Source: Haladaptatus sp. DYF46
GTDB lineage: Archaea > Halobacteriota > Halobacteria > Halobacteriales > Haladaptataceae
DNA length: 64,000 bases
Assembly: GCF_021083305.1 (NCBI RefSeq)
Contig: NZ_JAJFAY010000008.1
Location: 124,001 to 188,000, forward strand
Reading direction: 5' to 3'
Both the position numbers and the translations under genes were made by a program. The notes below the pieces were generated by a model. It did no database searches, was not told the DNA's origin, and was given only the letters and a program-made list of their open reading frames with translations. Position 1 is the stretch's first letter, and each line of letters opens with the position of its first letter. Positions 17,934 to 27,600 of the stretch are shown here, piece after piece.

Positions 17934-18944
17934 ATGCGGATCGATGTCCATAATCACTGCTTGCCGGAACCGTACGTTGATCTCCTCTTAGAATGGGACA
18001 CACCAGTCGGTTTGGAGTCCGAAGGCGATCAACTATATATGACCCACCATCGCTCTGGCACGGCCAGCGTGGCGGCGGGAAATCGGATTCCTGTAAATGA
18101 TGGCTTCACTGATGTAAAGGCCAGGTTTGAATGGATGGATCGCTATGATATCGAGCGGACGCTCGTGTCTGTATCCACCCCGAATCCAATTGATGAAGCG
18201 TTTACCCCTAAGCAATCGACGGAGTTAATTCGAGCCATCAACGACGGCTACGCCAACCTCCAATCACGACACCCCGACCGAATTGCTGGCCTCGGAATGC
18301 TCCCGCTTCGAGAGCCAGAGGAAGCAGTCGCCGAAGTCGACCGTATCGTCGATAGCCTGGACCTCCACGGCATTGCACTCCCCACATCGGTTAATGGACA
18401 GAAGCTATCCAGGCCGGAGTTGGAGCCCGTCTTCGATCGCATCGACGACGCTGGACTGACGGTCTTCGTCCATCCCCATGGAAACATCCTTAGTGACGAG
18501 CTCGGTCCCGACGAGTCGTTCCTCAACCCGCTGGTCGTTTTCCCCACGGACACGACGTTCCAGATTGCTCGTCTGATCTACGATGGCTTCTTCGACGATC
18601 ACGATTTCGACGTTGTCCTCTCTCACATGGGCGGTGCTCTCCTTCAATTAGCCGGTCGGCTCGAACGCGGTCGCGACGAGATAGACGATCCGACTTCGCG
18701 GCCAGACAGGTCGATTCAGGCGTATCTCCGTGATTTTTACTTTGACAGCATCTCTTTTCACCGACCCGCACTCAAAGCTGCCCTCGACACCGTCGGGATC
18801 GATCAGTTCGTGTTCGGAACGGATTTTCCGTTCGATGAGGAGGATACCCGAGCCATCGTCTCCGATGTCGAAGCGACCGTCGAGTCCGAGACCGACTTGG
18901 AGCGGCTCATGTACTCGAACGCCGTCGAGCTCTTCAATTTATGA
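17934..18944 (+). CDS. ACMSD-like amidohydrolase (metal-dependent decarboxylase/hydrolase)
   Basis: A 336-residue amidohydrolase-superfamily TIM barrel of the aminocarboxymuconate-semialdehyde-decarboxylase group. Metal ligands are visible as H-x-H in RIDVHNHCLP near the N-terminus, His in VFVHPHG, His in VLSHMGG and Asp in FGTDFPFD. Relatives are non-oxidative decarboxylases of aromatic or muconate-type acids, or lactone hydrolases, so either role is possible here. It follows the ABC importer and may act on the imported compound. Start chosen at ATG 17934 because a TATA box sits at the right distance. Confidence 0.85.
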   Translation: MRIDVHNHCLPEPYVDLLLEWDTPVGLESEGDQLYMTHHRSGTASVAAGNRIPVNDGFTDVKARFEWMDRYDIERTLVSVSTPNPIDEAFTPKQSTELIRAINDGYANLQSRHPDRIAGLGMLPLREPEEAVAEVDRIVDSLDLHGIALPTSVNGQKLSRPELEPVFDRIDDAGLTVFVHPHGNILSDELGPDESFLNPLVVFPTDTTFQIARLIYDGFFDDHDFDVVLSHMGGALLQLAGRLERGRDEIDDPTSRPDRSIQAYLRDFYFDSISFHRPALKAALDTVGIDQFVFGTDFPFDEEDTRAIVSDVEATVESETDLERLMYSNAVELFNL

Positions 18945-19166
18945 GAAATAAATGAGATATAATTGATCCTGTTCTACTTCCAACTTCGTGTGTATGATCG
19001 GAAATCCCTCTGTAGAAAAGAGCAAACAAGCGTCTTTGAAGAGCATATTATCGGCATGATAGTTACCGAAACCAATTTCGAGCTGGCGATTAACTCCATC
19101 GGGAATCCAATCTGAGTGGTGAACAACGGTAGAATTCTGCGCCCTTGGATCCCACGAATGTGAAAA

Positions 19167-19183
19167 TTTGTATTAAATACAAA
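19167..19183. promoter_or_regulatory. Perfect palindrome next to the promoter of the giant gene
   Basis: TTTGTATTAAATACAAA is an exact 8-1-8 inverted repeat ending 4 bases before the presumed TATA box at 19188. This is where an archaeal activator or repressor would touch the BRE. No second copy was noticed in the window. Confidence 0.5.
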
Positions 19184-19187
19184 AAAC

Positions 19188-19195
19188 TATATAGT
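19188..19195 (+). promoter_or_regulatory. TATA box for the giant exported protein
   Basis: CTATATAG lies 25-32 bases before the ATG at 19220, matching leaderless transcription. Confidence 0.45.
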
Positions 19196-19219
19196 AGAAA
19201 AATAGTTATTTGCTGAGCC

Positions 19220-22200
19220 ATGGTAAACGACCATGACGGTAGCGATGAGTATGGAATAGACACAGTAGAGACTTCCCCATATACAATCGACAGGCGGTCA
19301 TTTATGGAAATCACCGGAGGAATCGGTGTAGGAAGTCTTTTCGAGACAGTTGGTATAGTCGGCGCCCAGACAGGAGGTGATACTGTAATCGAACTCGAAG
19401 CCGTTCGGCGGGAGGCAACCGGAAGCCCTACCGACCCAGACGGTGACGGGCTTTACGAAGATTTTGACGGCTCCGGTTCGACGACGTACGCAGATGTCGT
19501 CAGCTTCTTTGATCATTTTGATGACGACGAAGTACAAAGTCGAGCAGAGGATTTCGATTTTAACCAGAACGATCGACTCGACTTTGACGACATCGTCACC
19601 CTCTTCGAAGACGAAATCTCCGACGGTGGATCCGACGACTCGAACGGAACTTACGCGTGGCTTGGTGTCTCGCCTGAAGAGATTGCGGATCGATTAAACC
19701 CGACGCTCTCACTGACCGCCGGCCAAAGCTACACGGTCGAGTGGACCAATAGGACGGGCGAATCTCACGACTTCGTTATCGTCGACGCCGCTGGCAACGA
19801 GCTCGTCTCATCATCGACCGTGGACGAAGAAGGTAGCACTCAGTCAGTCGAATTCCAAGCGACCGAAGAGATGGCCGAGTACTATTCCAGTACGTACTCG
19901 GACTCCCAGCGCGGAATCATCGAAATCAGCGGTGGTACCTCAAGCCCACCAGTTGTCTCGCCGAACGAGATCGGTATCGGTGCGTCACCATCCTCGGATG
20001 CGACGGTCCTGTGGAACGGCGAGGAGGCGACGCTTGATCAGTGGCACCACCGTGATGGGAATTCGGTAGAGTGGACTGACGAGGGCGAGTATTTCCAAGT
20101 AAATGGAGGGACCGGAGATATTCTCTCGGACGCGGAACTCGGGGATTGTCACCTCCACCTCGAATGGCGCGCACCCGAGAACGTCAGCGGGGAAGGACAG
20201 TCTCGAAACAATAGTGGTGTGAAACTCATGGACCGCTACGAGTTCCAGATCCTCGACAACTACGAGAACCCTACGTACGCCGATGGATGGGCGGGGGCGT
20301 ACTACGGGCAAGCTCCACCACTGGTGAGTCCGCTTCGCCCAGCTGGACAGTGGCAGGCATACGACATCATCTGGCACTCACCGCGCTTCGAGGACGGTGA
20401 GCTGGTGCGGCCAGCACAGGCTACGTTGCTGGTTAACGGCGTGATCGTCCTCGCACACCTGAATATAGACGGGATCAGCGGTGGTACTATCGAGCCGTAC
20501 GAGCCACATCCGCCCGAGGCGTCAGTGATGCTGCAAGATCATCAGAGCGACGCACCGCCGCAGTTCCGTAATATATGGTACCGACCGCTGGAGGAAGATC
20601 CAGTCGAATCGGGCGATACCGATCTCCCCGAGTACGATACCACGGCCGGACGCGGGCAACCACCAGCCGTTACGCCCACTGGACCAGCAACAGAAGGGAA
20701 TCCACCCTCGGACGCACGTGTCTTGCTCGGCGACAACGGGCTGGACGACTGGACGAGCGTCGGTGGTGGAGATCCCGGCTGGGCAGTGAATCAGGACTAC
20801 GTCGAGGTCGTTCCCGGCAAAGGTGATATTCGAACCAAAGAATCCTTCGGTGATTCACAGGTTCACCTCGAATGGCGAGTCCCAGAGGACGTCGAGGGCG
20901 GGGGACTCGACCGTGGTAACAGCGGCCTGTTGATGATGGGAAAGTACCAGATCCAGATTCTAGACAACGACGGAAACCCCGTCGATCCCGTAAGATGGGT
21001 TGGATCCTATCCTGATCAGGCCGCACCGCAGGTGAGTCCGATCCGCTCGCAAAGAGAGTGGCAAACGCTCGATGTCGTCTGGCAGGGACCGCGATTCGAT
21101 GGTGATACATTGGAAAAACCCGCACAGGTGACGGTCCTATTGAACGAGACGGTCGTACAGTCTCGACTCGTAGCGGATGGACCAAACCTCGAGGGGACCG
21201 TCGGCACCTACGAACCACATCCCTCCGACGGACCGATCCGACTTGAGGACGGCGGCGATCCCATTCAGTTCCGGAATCTCTGGCAACGGTCGCTTGACTC
21301 GACCATTGACGTCGGTCGTCTCTCGGCTCCCTATGGGCTGAACGTCGGCGGCGTCTCCTCGGGTCGCTCCGACCTCTCGCCGGGCGACACCGTCGAGATT
21401 GGCGGCGTCGAGTACGAACCGTACACCGAAACGATTGCACCCGATCCGGCGGTGACGCTCATCGGTCAGCACAATGAGAGTGGTGCAAACGGAGATGCCA
21501 AAGAGATCGAGGGGATTGACGCTGACAAAATCTACCAGACGATGATGTGGAGTACGGACTCGTTCGGCTACGAGATTTTGATGGAGCCCGGGGCGTACAA
21601 CGTAACGTTCCACGTCGCGGAGCTCAACTTCACGCCAGAGGCAGGTCCGGAACAACAGCGCACGTTCTCCGCGTACGTACAGGGAGAACCGGTCTTCGAG
21701 GGGCTCGAAACATGGGACAAACCCCAACAGGCCATCTCCCGGACGATCGAGGGGATCCAGATCGAGGACGAACCACTGGTGATCGAACTCGAGTCCTCGG
21801 TGGAGAACCCCATGGTCAACGCTATCGAGATTCAGGACGCAGATGATCCGTACGCCGGTAACCCGGCTGTGCCACCGGAGGAGGCACTCGACACCTTCGA
21901 CCTCCCCGACGGGTGGACGATCGAACAGGTCGCCGCCGAGCCGATGTTGGACAGTCCCGTTGACATCAAGTGGGACGCGAAAGGCCGCATGTGGGTCGTC
22001 GAGATGCCGGATTACATGGCACTCGTCCCCGGCGATGGCCGTGGTGGTGATCCACCCGGGAATTACGGTGACTGGGGCAACGCCGAGATGAGTCTGGAGG
22101 AGTTGACCGGCTGGGGTGACGAACTCACTAATGCGGAGCCAAACGGCGTCATAAAGATGCTAGCGGATACTGACGACGATGGTGTTATGGATGAGGTAAC

Positions 22201-24520
22201 GACGTTCGCCGACGACCTTACTCTATCCCGTTCACTCTCCTTGCTCGGTGACGAAGAAGCTGTCATGATCGCTCATTCTGGATCAAACTTCACTGCCGCA
22301 GACCTATTCACGGCGATCGACCAGGACGGCGACCTTTCTGCCGATAGTGCCGAGACAGTCAAGAGCAATTGGGTCAGTGAAGACAATCCAGAGCACACGA
22401 GCAACGGTCTCAACTTCAATCTAAACAACTGGCTCTACAGTGCAAACTCCGGCGACCGATTCCGGTATCGTAACGGAGATATCGAGGAGCAGAACACGCA
22501 TGGCCGTGGTCAGTGGGGAATCACTCAGGACGATTACGGCCGTCTGTATACTACCACGAATCCTAACTGGTTGTACGCGGATCTTGTCCCGAACAATGGC
22601 GATTATCTCCTGCGAGGGTCGAGTGACGGCTCCACCGGTGTCATGACTAATGTTGCTCCGGATCACACTGTGTATCCGATACAGGAGGTCTGGGGAACGA
22701 ATCGAAGTTATCCAGGGGGACCAGCGTCGCACCGCGACGATGGTCGTCTCGAATCAGTTACTGCGGTTTCTAGCCCGGATATCTATCGTGGAGATATTTT
22801 CCCCGAGGAACTCTCCAACGATGCGTTCGTCCCGGAACCGGCTGCCCACGTAGTCGCCCACTTCTCCATCGAGGACGACGAGAGCGGTCTCGGGCTCGCT
22901 GTCGAACACGAAGTCTACGACAATGAAGAATGGGGTCAACAAGACTTCCTATCCTCTTCAGACGAAGTGTTCCGGCCGATAAACGTCAAAACAGGACCTG
23001 ACGGCGCGCTATATATCGTCGATATGTATAATGGTATCTTCCAGCATAACAGGTTCCTTACGGACTATCTTGCGGAATACTTCCTTCAAAACAACCTTCA
23101 CAAGGTTCCAGCAGCTGGCCGAATCTACCGCGTCTACCCCGAGGGTGCGAAACTCGACGATCCACCAGCACTCGACGAACTCCCACCCGAAGAACTCGCT
23201 GCACAACTCGAGAGCAGTAACGGCTGGGTTCGAAAGACTGCACAACGGTTGATCGTCCAAGAGCAGATGACGGATACCGTTTCCTCGCTTCGAGAGATCG
23301 CACAAGAGAGCGATGACTCGCTCGCTCGGATGCACGCACTGTGGGCGCTGGACGGCCTGCACGCGATTGACGCCGACTCAGTCTTTTCCGTCATGGATGA
23401 TGTTGAAGACTCACACGTTCTCGCTGGAGCGATGCAGATCGGAGAAGCGCTGCTCGAAACCGACGATGCAGGGACGTACGTTGATCGACTTATCGACTTT
23501 GCCGACGCTGATCAGATCCGTCTCGTGATTCAAGCGGCTGCTTCTCTCGGCGGGGTCGCCGACAGTGACCTCCAAGAGGAAGCTCGACCTGTACTCGAGG
23601 ATCTCCTCCGGAACTATGAAAGCAATGACTACGTTAAAGAAGCCGTCCACTCCTCTCCCGAGATGGATATCTCCGTGGACGCTGAGCCAGTATCGGCTCC
23701 ATTCGGATTCAATGCGGCGGGGGGTGAAAAAGACGGAACGGTCACTATCGACGGGATAGAGTTCATTGAAGAGTCATTAGCTGTGGCTGTATCCGGTGAC
23801 GCAGGTGCAAGTGGAAGCAATGAAGCTGTATCTCCAAGTACTACCAACAACTCGATCGCAGGAACGGAACACGACTTGTTGTATCAGAGTATGCAGTACG
23901 GGGGGAATCTCTCGTATGAGATTAGCATCGAGAACGGAACCTACGATGTAGCGTTGTATTTCATAGAGTATGTCTGGAACCAGGCAGGGAAACGCGTCTT
24001 CGACGTCTCGGTTGAAGGAGAAACCGTGTATTCCCCACTGGATATCTATGCGGAAGCCGGCAGCAACACGGCTCTAACGAAGACCGTAGAAAATGTCGAG
24101 ATTAATGACGGCACGCTCACGATCAGCTCAACCACGGAAGTGGACAACTCGTCGCTCTGTGGATTCGTCATCCGATCATCGAATTCCAATGGAGGGGATG
24201 TAATCACCCCCGGAGCAACGATCGAATTGGGAGGAGAGGTCAATGGTTGGACTGGCAGAGTACCGGATCTGATCGAGGGAGAATCCAACCCGACGCTCTC
24301 GCTGAAGGCAGGCGAGAGTTATACGGTTGCTTGGGAGAACCTCGATGGTGCACCACATGACCTCCAAATCCTTGATTCGAACGGAAACGAGCTCGTAGGA
24401 ACCGAGACCGTTTCATCCGAGGGAGAGGTTGCGTCAGTCGAGTTCACTGCCACCGAAGAGATGGTGGAGTACTATTGCTCGTTCCACCCTGACCAGATGA
24501 GGGGGACAGTCACACTCTGA
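19220..24520 (+). CDS. Giant exported multidomain quinoprotein (dockerin, DUF1080 x2, malectin x2, propeller, HEAT, cupredoxin)
   Basis: A 1766-residue exported protein. Order by eye: Tat signal (Arg25-Arg26 in DRRSFMEITGG); dockerin-like calcium repeats 69-133; degenerate cupredoxin 148-238; two DUF1080/3-keto-disaccharide-hydrolase-like lectin folds, about 258-456 and 498-692; malectin-like 700-872; a PQQ-type membrane-bound-dehydrogenase-like beta-propeller 892-1310 (starts DLPDGWTIEQVAAEP); HEAT repeats 1320-1480; second malectin-like 1490-1652; C-terminal cupredoxin 1664-1766 with full type-1 copper ligands His1713, Cys1753, His1756, Met1760. Planctomycete relatives of the propeller-HEAT core end in a cytochrome c domain; here a blue-copper domain stands in its place. 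Likely role: extracellular carbohydrate oxidation and cleavage. Exact substrate unknown. Confidence 0.8.
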   Translation: MVNDHDGSDEYGIDTVETSPYTIDRRSFMEITGGIGVGSLFETVGIVGAQTGGDTVIELEAVRREATGSPTDPDGDGLYEDFDGSGSTTYADVVSFFDHFDDDEVQSRAEDFDFNQNDRLDFDDIVTLFEDEISDGGSDDSNGTYAWLGVSPEEIADRLNPTLSLTAGQSYTVEWTNRTGESHDFVIVDAAGNELVSSSTVDEEGSTQSVEFQATEEMAEYYSSTYSDSQRGIIEISGGTSSPPVVSPNEIGIGASPSSDATVLWNGEEATLDQWHHRDGNSVEWTDEGEYFQVNGGTGDILSDAELGDCHLHLEWRAPENVSGEGQSRNNSGVKLMDRYEFQILDNYENPTYADGWAGAYYGQAPPLVSPLRPAGQWQAYDIIWHSPRFEDGELVRPAQATLLVNGVIVLAHLNIDGISGGTIEPYEPHPPEASVMLQDHQSDAPPQFRNIWYRPLEEDPVESGDTDLPEYDTTAGRGQPPAVTPTGPATEGNPPSDARVLLGDNGLDDWTSVGGGDPGWAVNQDYVEVVPGKGDIRTKESFGDSQVHLEWRVPEDVEGGGLDRGNSGLLMMGKYQIQILDNDGNPVDPVRWVGSYPDQAAPQVSPIRSQREWQTLDVVWQGPRFDGDTLEKPAQVTVLLNETVVQSRLVADGPNLEGTVGTYEPHPSDGPIRLEDGGDPIQFRNLWQRSLDSTIDVGRLSAPYGLNVGGVSSGRSDLSPGDTVEIGGVEYEPYTETIAPDPAVTLIGQHNESGANGDAKEIEGIDADKIYQTMMWSTDSFGYEILMEPGAYNVTFHVAELNFTPEAGPEQQRTFSAYVQGEPVFEGLETWDKPQQAISRTIEGIQIEDEPLVIELESSVENPMVNAIEIQDADDPYAGNPAVPPEEALDTFDLPDGWTIEQVAAEPMLDSPVDIKWDAKGRMWVVEMPDYMALVPGDGRGGDPPGNYGDWGNAEMSLEELTGWGDELTNAEPNGVIKMLADTDDDGVMDEVTTFADDLTLSRSLSLLGDEEAVMIAHSGSNFTAADLFTAIDQDGDLSADSAETVKSNWVSEDNPEHTSNGLNFNLNNWLYSANSGDRFRYRNGDIEEQNTHGRGQWGITQDDYGRLYTTTNPNWLYADLVPNNGDYLLRGSSDGSTGVMTNVAPDHTVYPIQEVWGTNRSYPGGPASHRDDGRLESVTAVSSPDIYRGDIFPEELSNDAFVPEPAAHVVAHFSIEDDESGLGLAVEHEVYDNEEWGQQDFLSSSDEVFRPINVKTGPDGALYIVDMYNGIFQHNRFLTDYLAEYFLQNNLHKVPAAGRIYRVYPEGAKLDDPPALDELPPEELAAQLESSNGWVRKTAQRLIVQEQMTDTVSSLREIAQESDDSLARMHALWALDGLHAIDADSVFSVMDDVEDSHVLAGAMQIGEALLETDDAGTYVDRLIDFADADQIRLVIQAAASLGGVADSDLQEEARPVLEDLLRNYESNDYVKEAVHSSPEMDISVDAEPVSAPFGFNAAGGEKDGTVTIDGIEFIEESLAVAVSGDAGASGSNEAVSPSTTNNSIAGTEHDLLYQSMQYGGNLSYEISIENGTYDVALYFIEYVWNQAGKRVFDVSVEGETVYSPLDIYAEAGSNTALTKTVENVEINDGTLTISSTTEVDNSSLCGFVIRSSNSNGGDVITPGATIELGGEVNGWTGRVPDLIEGESNPTLSLKAGESYTVAWENLDGAPHDLQILDSNGNELVGTETVSSEGEVASVEFTATEEMVEYYCSFHPDQMRGTVTL

Positions 24521-24686
24521 GACACCCAGTTCTCAAGAATTCCACATTTATGGCAATTATTTGCTAGAGATAAAGTACAATATATCCACCGTTGAATTTA
24601 AAAATCCTCTCGTCCCATTTTATTTCCGTACATTATGCTGTTGAATAATACGCAAATTACTTATGTTTTCTATGTAATTAAGGTTT

Positions 24687-27600
24687 GTGAGGAATCCAGA
24701 AACCAGCGGTAGCGAAAAGATTAGCACTGCGTATAGAAGACAAGTACTCCAAACAGTCGGCGGTCTCAGTATGGCAGGACTCGCAGGAGCAGCCAGCGGT
24801 AAACCTCCATCAAGTACCGACGATGTATTGGCTCAGACTCAGTCACCTTCCGTTGGAAGCGATCCTGCTATCCTGATTGTATCCTTAACACCGGGTTACC
24901 GGCATGGGTCCATCCCCGCTGGAAATCAAGCGATAAAGGAATTAGGGGACAAAATCGCCGAAGAGAGTGGCGCTGAGGAAGTTAGAGTCGATCTCATCGA
25001 TAGTGAGAATGATACCACACCTCCGACAGAATTTCCAACTGATGTCGAGGAACTCAATCAGTACGACGTCCTCGTCTTCAACAGCAGCAACGACGCCAAT
25101 CCCCCACAGAGTACCGAGACAGTCGTATTGAACGAAGAACAGGCGGACGCCTTCGAAGAGTATATCCGCTCAGGCGGTGGATTCGTCGGCATCCACTCCG
25201 CCGTCGACAACCAGACCGACGGATCGTTCTTCAACGGCATGTTCCAAACGTACTACAAGGACCATCCCGACGGAACCCAGCACGGACAGATTCACGTCAC
25301 CGATCGCGTCCACCCTTCTACGAAGAATCTCCCTCTCGAGTGGAACCTCGAAGCCGAGTGGTACAATTTCACCCGAAACCCCCGTGGGAACGTCCACGTT
25401 CTCTGCACGGCCGACGAGAGCACGTACGATGAGCTGGGTTACGACGGCGGCGAGATGGAGGGGACTGATCACCCAATCTCGTGGTGTCAAAACGTCGACG
25501 GCGGACGTGCATGGTACACGGGACTGGGACACCTTCCCGAGCAATTCGAAGACGAGACGTTTCGTGAACACCTCCTCGGCGGAATCATGTGGGCGGCCGG
25601 TTACGTCGACGGCGAGGCCACAGGTACTATCTGGGACACAAAGGGGTACGACCAGGTCGTCGGCAGCCTGACCGACCCGACGGCAATGGCCGTCACGGAC
25701 GACGGACAGGTGTTTTTCACCCACGGCGGTACCAACCGCGAAGTTTCGGACGAACCAGCCAGGATCAGTGTATACGATCCCGAAACGGAATCCGTCTCGG
25801 AGGCGCTGAGTTTCGACATCTACACAGGTGAAAACACAGGTCTGTTCGGACTCGAACTCGATCCGGATTTCACGGAGAACGGGTGGGTCTACCTTCAATA
25901 CGCGCCACTAGGTGAGTCAGTCAACCGGATATCGCGGTTTACGTATTCGGACGGCAGCATCGACCTCTCCACGGAAAAACAACTACTCGACGTCGATACA
26001 CAGCGTGAGACCTGCTGTCATGCGGGTGGAGATATGCAATTCGGACCTGATGGACGACTGTATATCGCAACTGGAGACGACACCAACCCGTTCCACTCGA
26101 GCGGGTACGCCCCTATTGACGAGCGCGAGGGACGCAAGTACTACGACGCTCAGCGAACAGCCGGTAACACGGCCGATCTTCGGGGTAGCATTCTACGAAT
26201 CGAACCCCAGGACGACGGGTCGTACACCATCCCTGAGGACAACCTCTTCACTGAGACGAATGGTTATGGCGACGAAATCGACAACGGCCTTGTCCGCCCA
26301 GAAATCTACGTGCTCGGGTGTCGGAACCCATTCAGACTGCATGTCGATTCGAAGACGGGTCACCTGTGGTATTCCGACTATGGCCCCGACGCCGACGCGT
26401 GGGACGCTGAACGCGGCCCGCCAGGTATCGTCGAGTTCAACAGAGTGAGCGAAGCTCACTTCTCCGGCTGGCCGTACTTCGTTGGACCAAATATTCCGTT
26501 CAAAGACTACGACTTCGAGACCGAAACAGCAAACGGTGCATTCGACCCGGAGAATCCGACGAACAATTCACCGAACAACACCGGGCTCACGGACCTACCA
26601 CCGGCCCGCGAGGCGACGATCTACTATCCCGCTAACTGGAGCGCACTCGTCGATGACGTTCCTGACTACGCACAGGACTACCTTCCAGAGGAACCACCCT
26701 TCCCGGAAGTCGAAGGAGGTGCGCCGATGGTGGGTCCCGTTTATCGAAACCAACCGGAGTTCGGCGATGACGCCCTGTCAGAATACTACGACGGTAAGTA
26801 CTTCATGATGGAGTACAACCGGGGATGGATCCAGTATGTGACGTTCGACGACGACGGAGAGGTTTTAGAAATTGAGCCGTTCATGTCGGATACGAACTTC
26901 GGGATAAATTGGGAGATGGAAACCGCACCGGATGGAAGTATCTACCACATGGATTTCACCGGCAGTGTGAACCGGATTACCGGTGGATCCCTATCCGCCG
27001 CTTCAGTTTCAATCGGCCTCGAGGAAGACTCGCTTCAACCCGGACAGTCGACCACCGGCACCATCACGATCAGGAATATCTCCGAGAACGACCTGTCGGA
27101 CGTCGAAATATCCGTCGCCTCGAGCGAGGAGAAAATTCAAGTCACGCCGTCATCGCAGACGGCGTTCGACTCAATAGCACCCGGCGAAAGCAAGTCCGTC
27201 GAGTACGAGGTCAACATCGGATCGGATGCGGCCCAGGGTTCCTACGACGTGGAGACCGAGGTTTCGTTCGCCTACGAGGGAGAGAATCGGTCGGTTTCAT
27301 CGAGTGTGTCGGTTTCGGTTTCGGATCCACAAGCGAGCGACCAGTACTTCTGGCAGGCGTCGGAATACGAAGCAGGAACCCAGCCGGATACTTGGAAACC
27401 CAAAGCCAACGTCGAGGAGTGGGGAATCAAGGAGGATGACGACGGAGCGTATCTCGGACTGGAAGGGTCGGCGGAACAGCGTACAAGTTTGCGATTTACT
27501 GAACCCGACAAGGCCGTAGAAATGGAGGTATGGGCCCGTGCAAAATCGGTCGACGAGAGCGGTGACTACTGGGTGTACGGACGCGGATACGGCGAGGATA

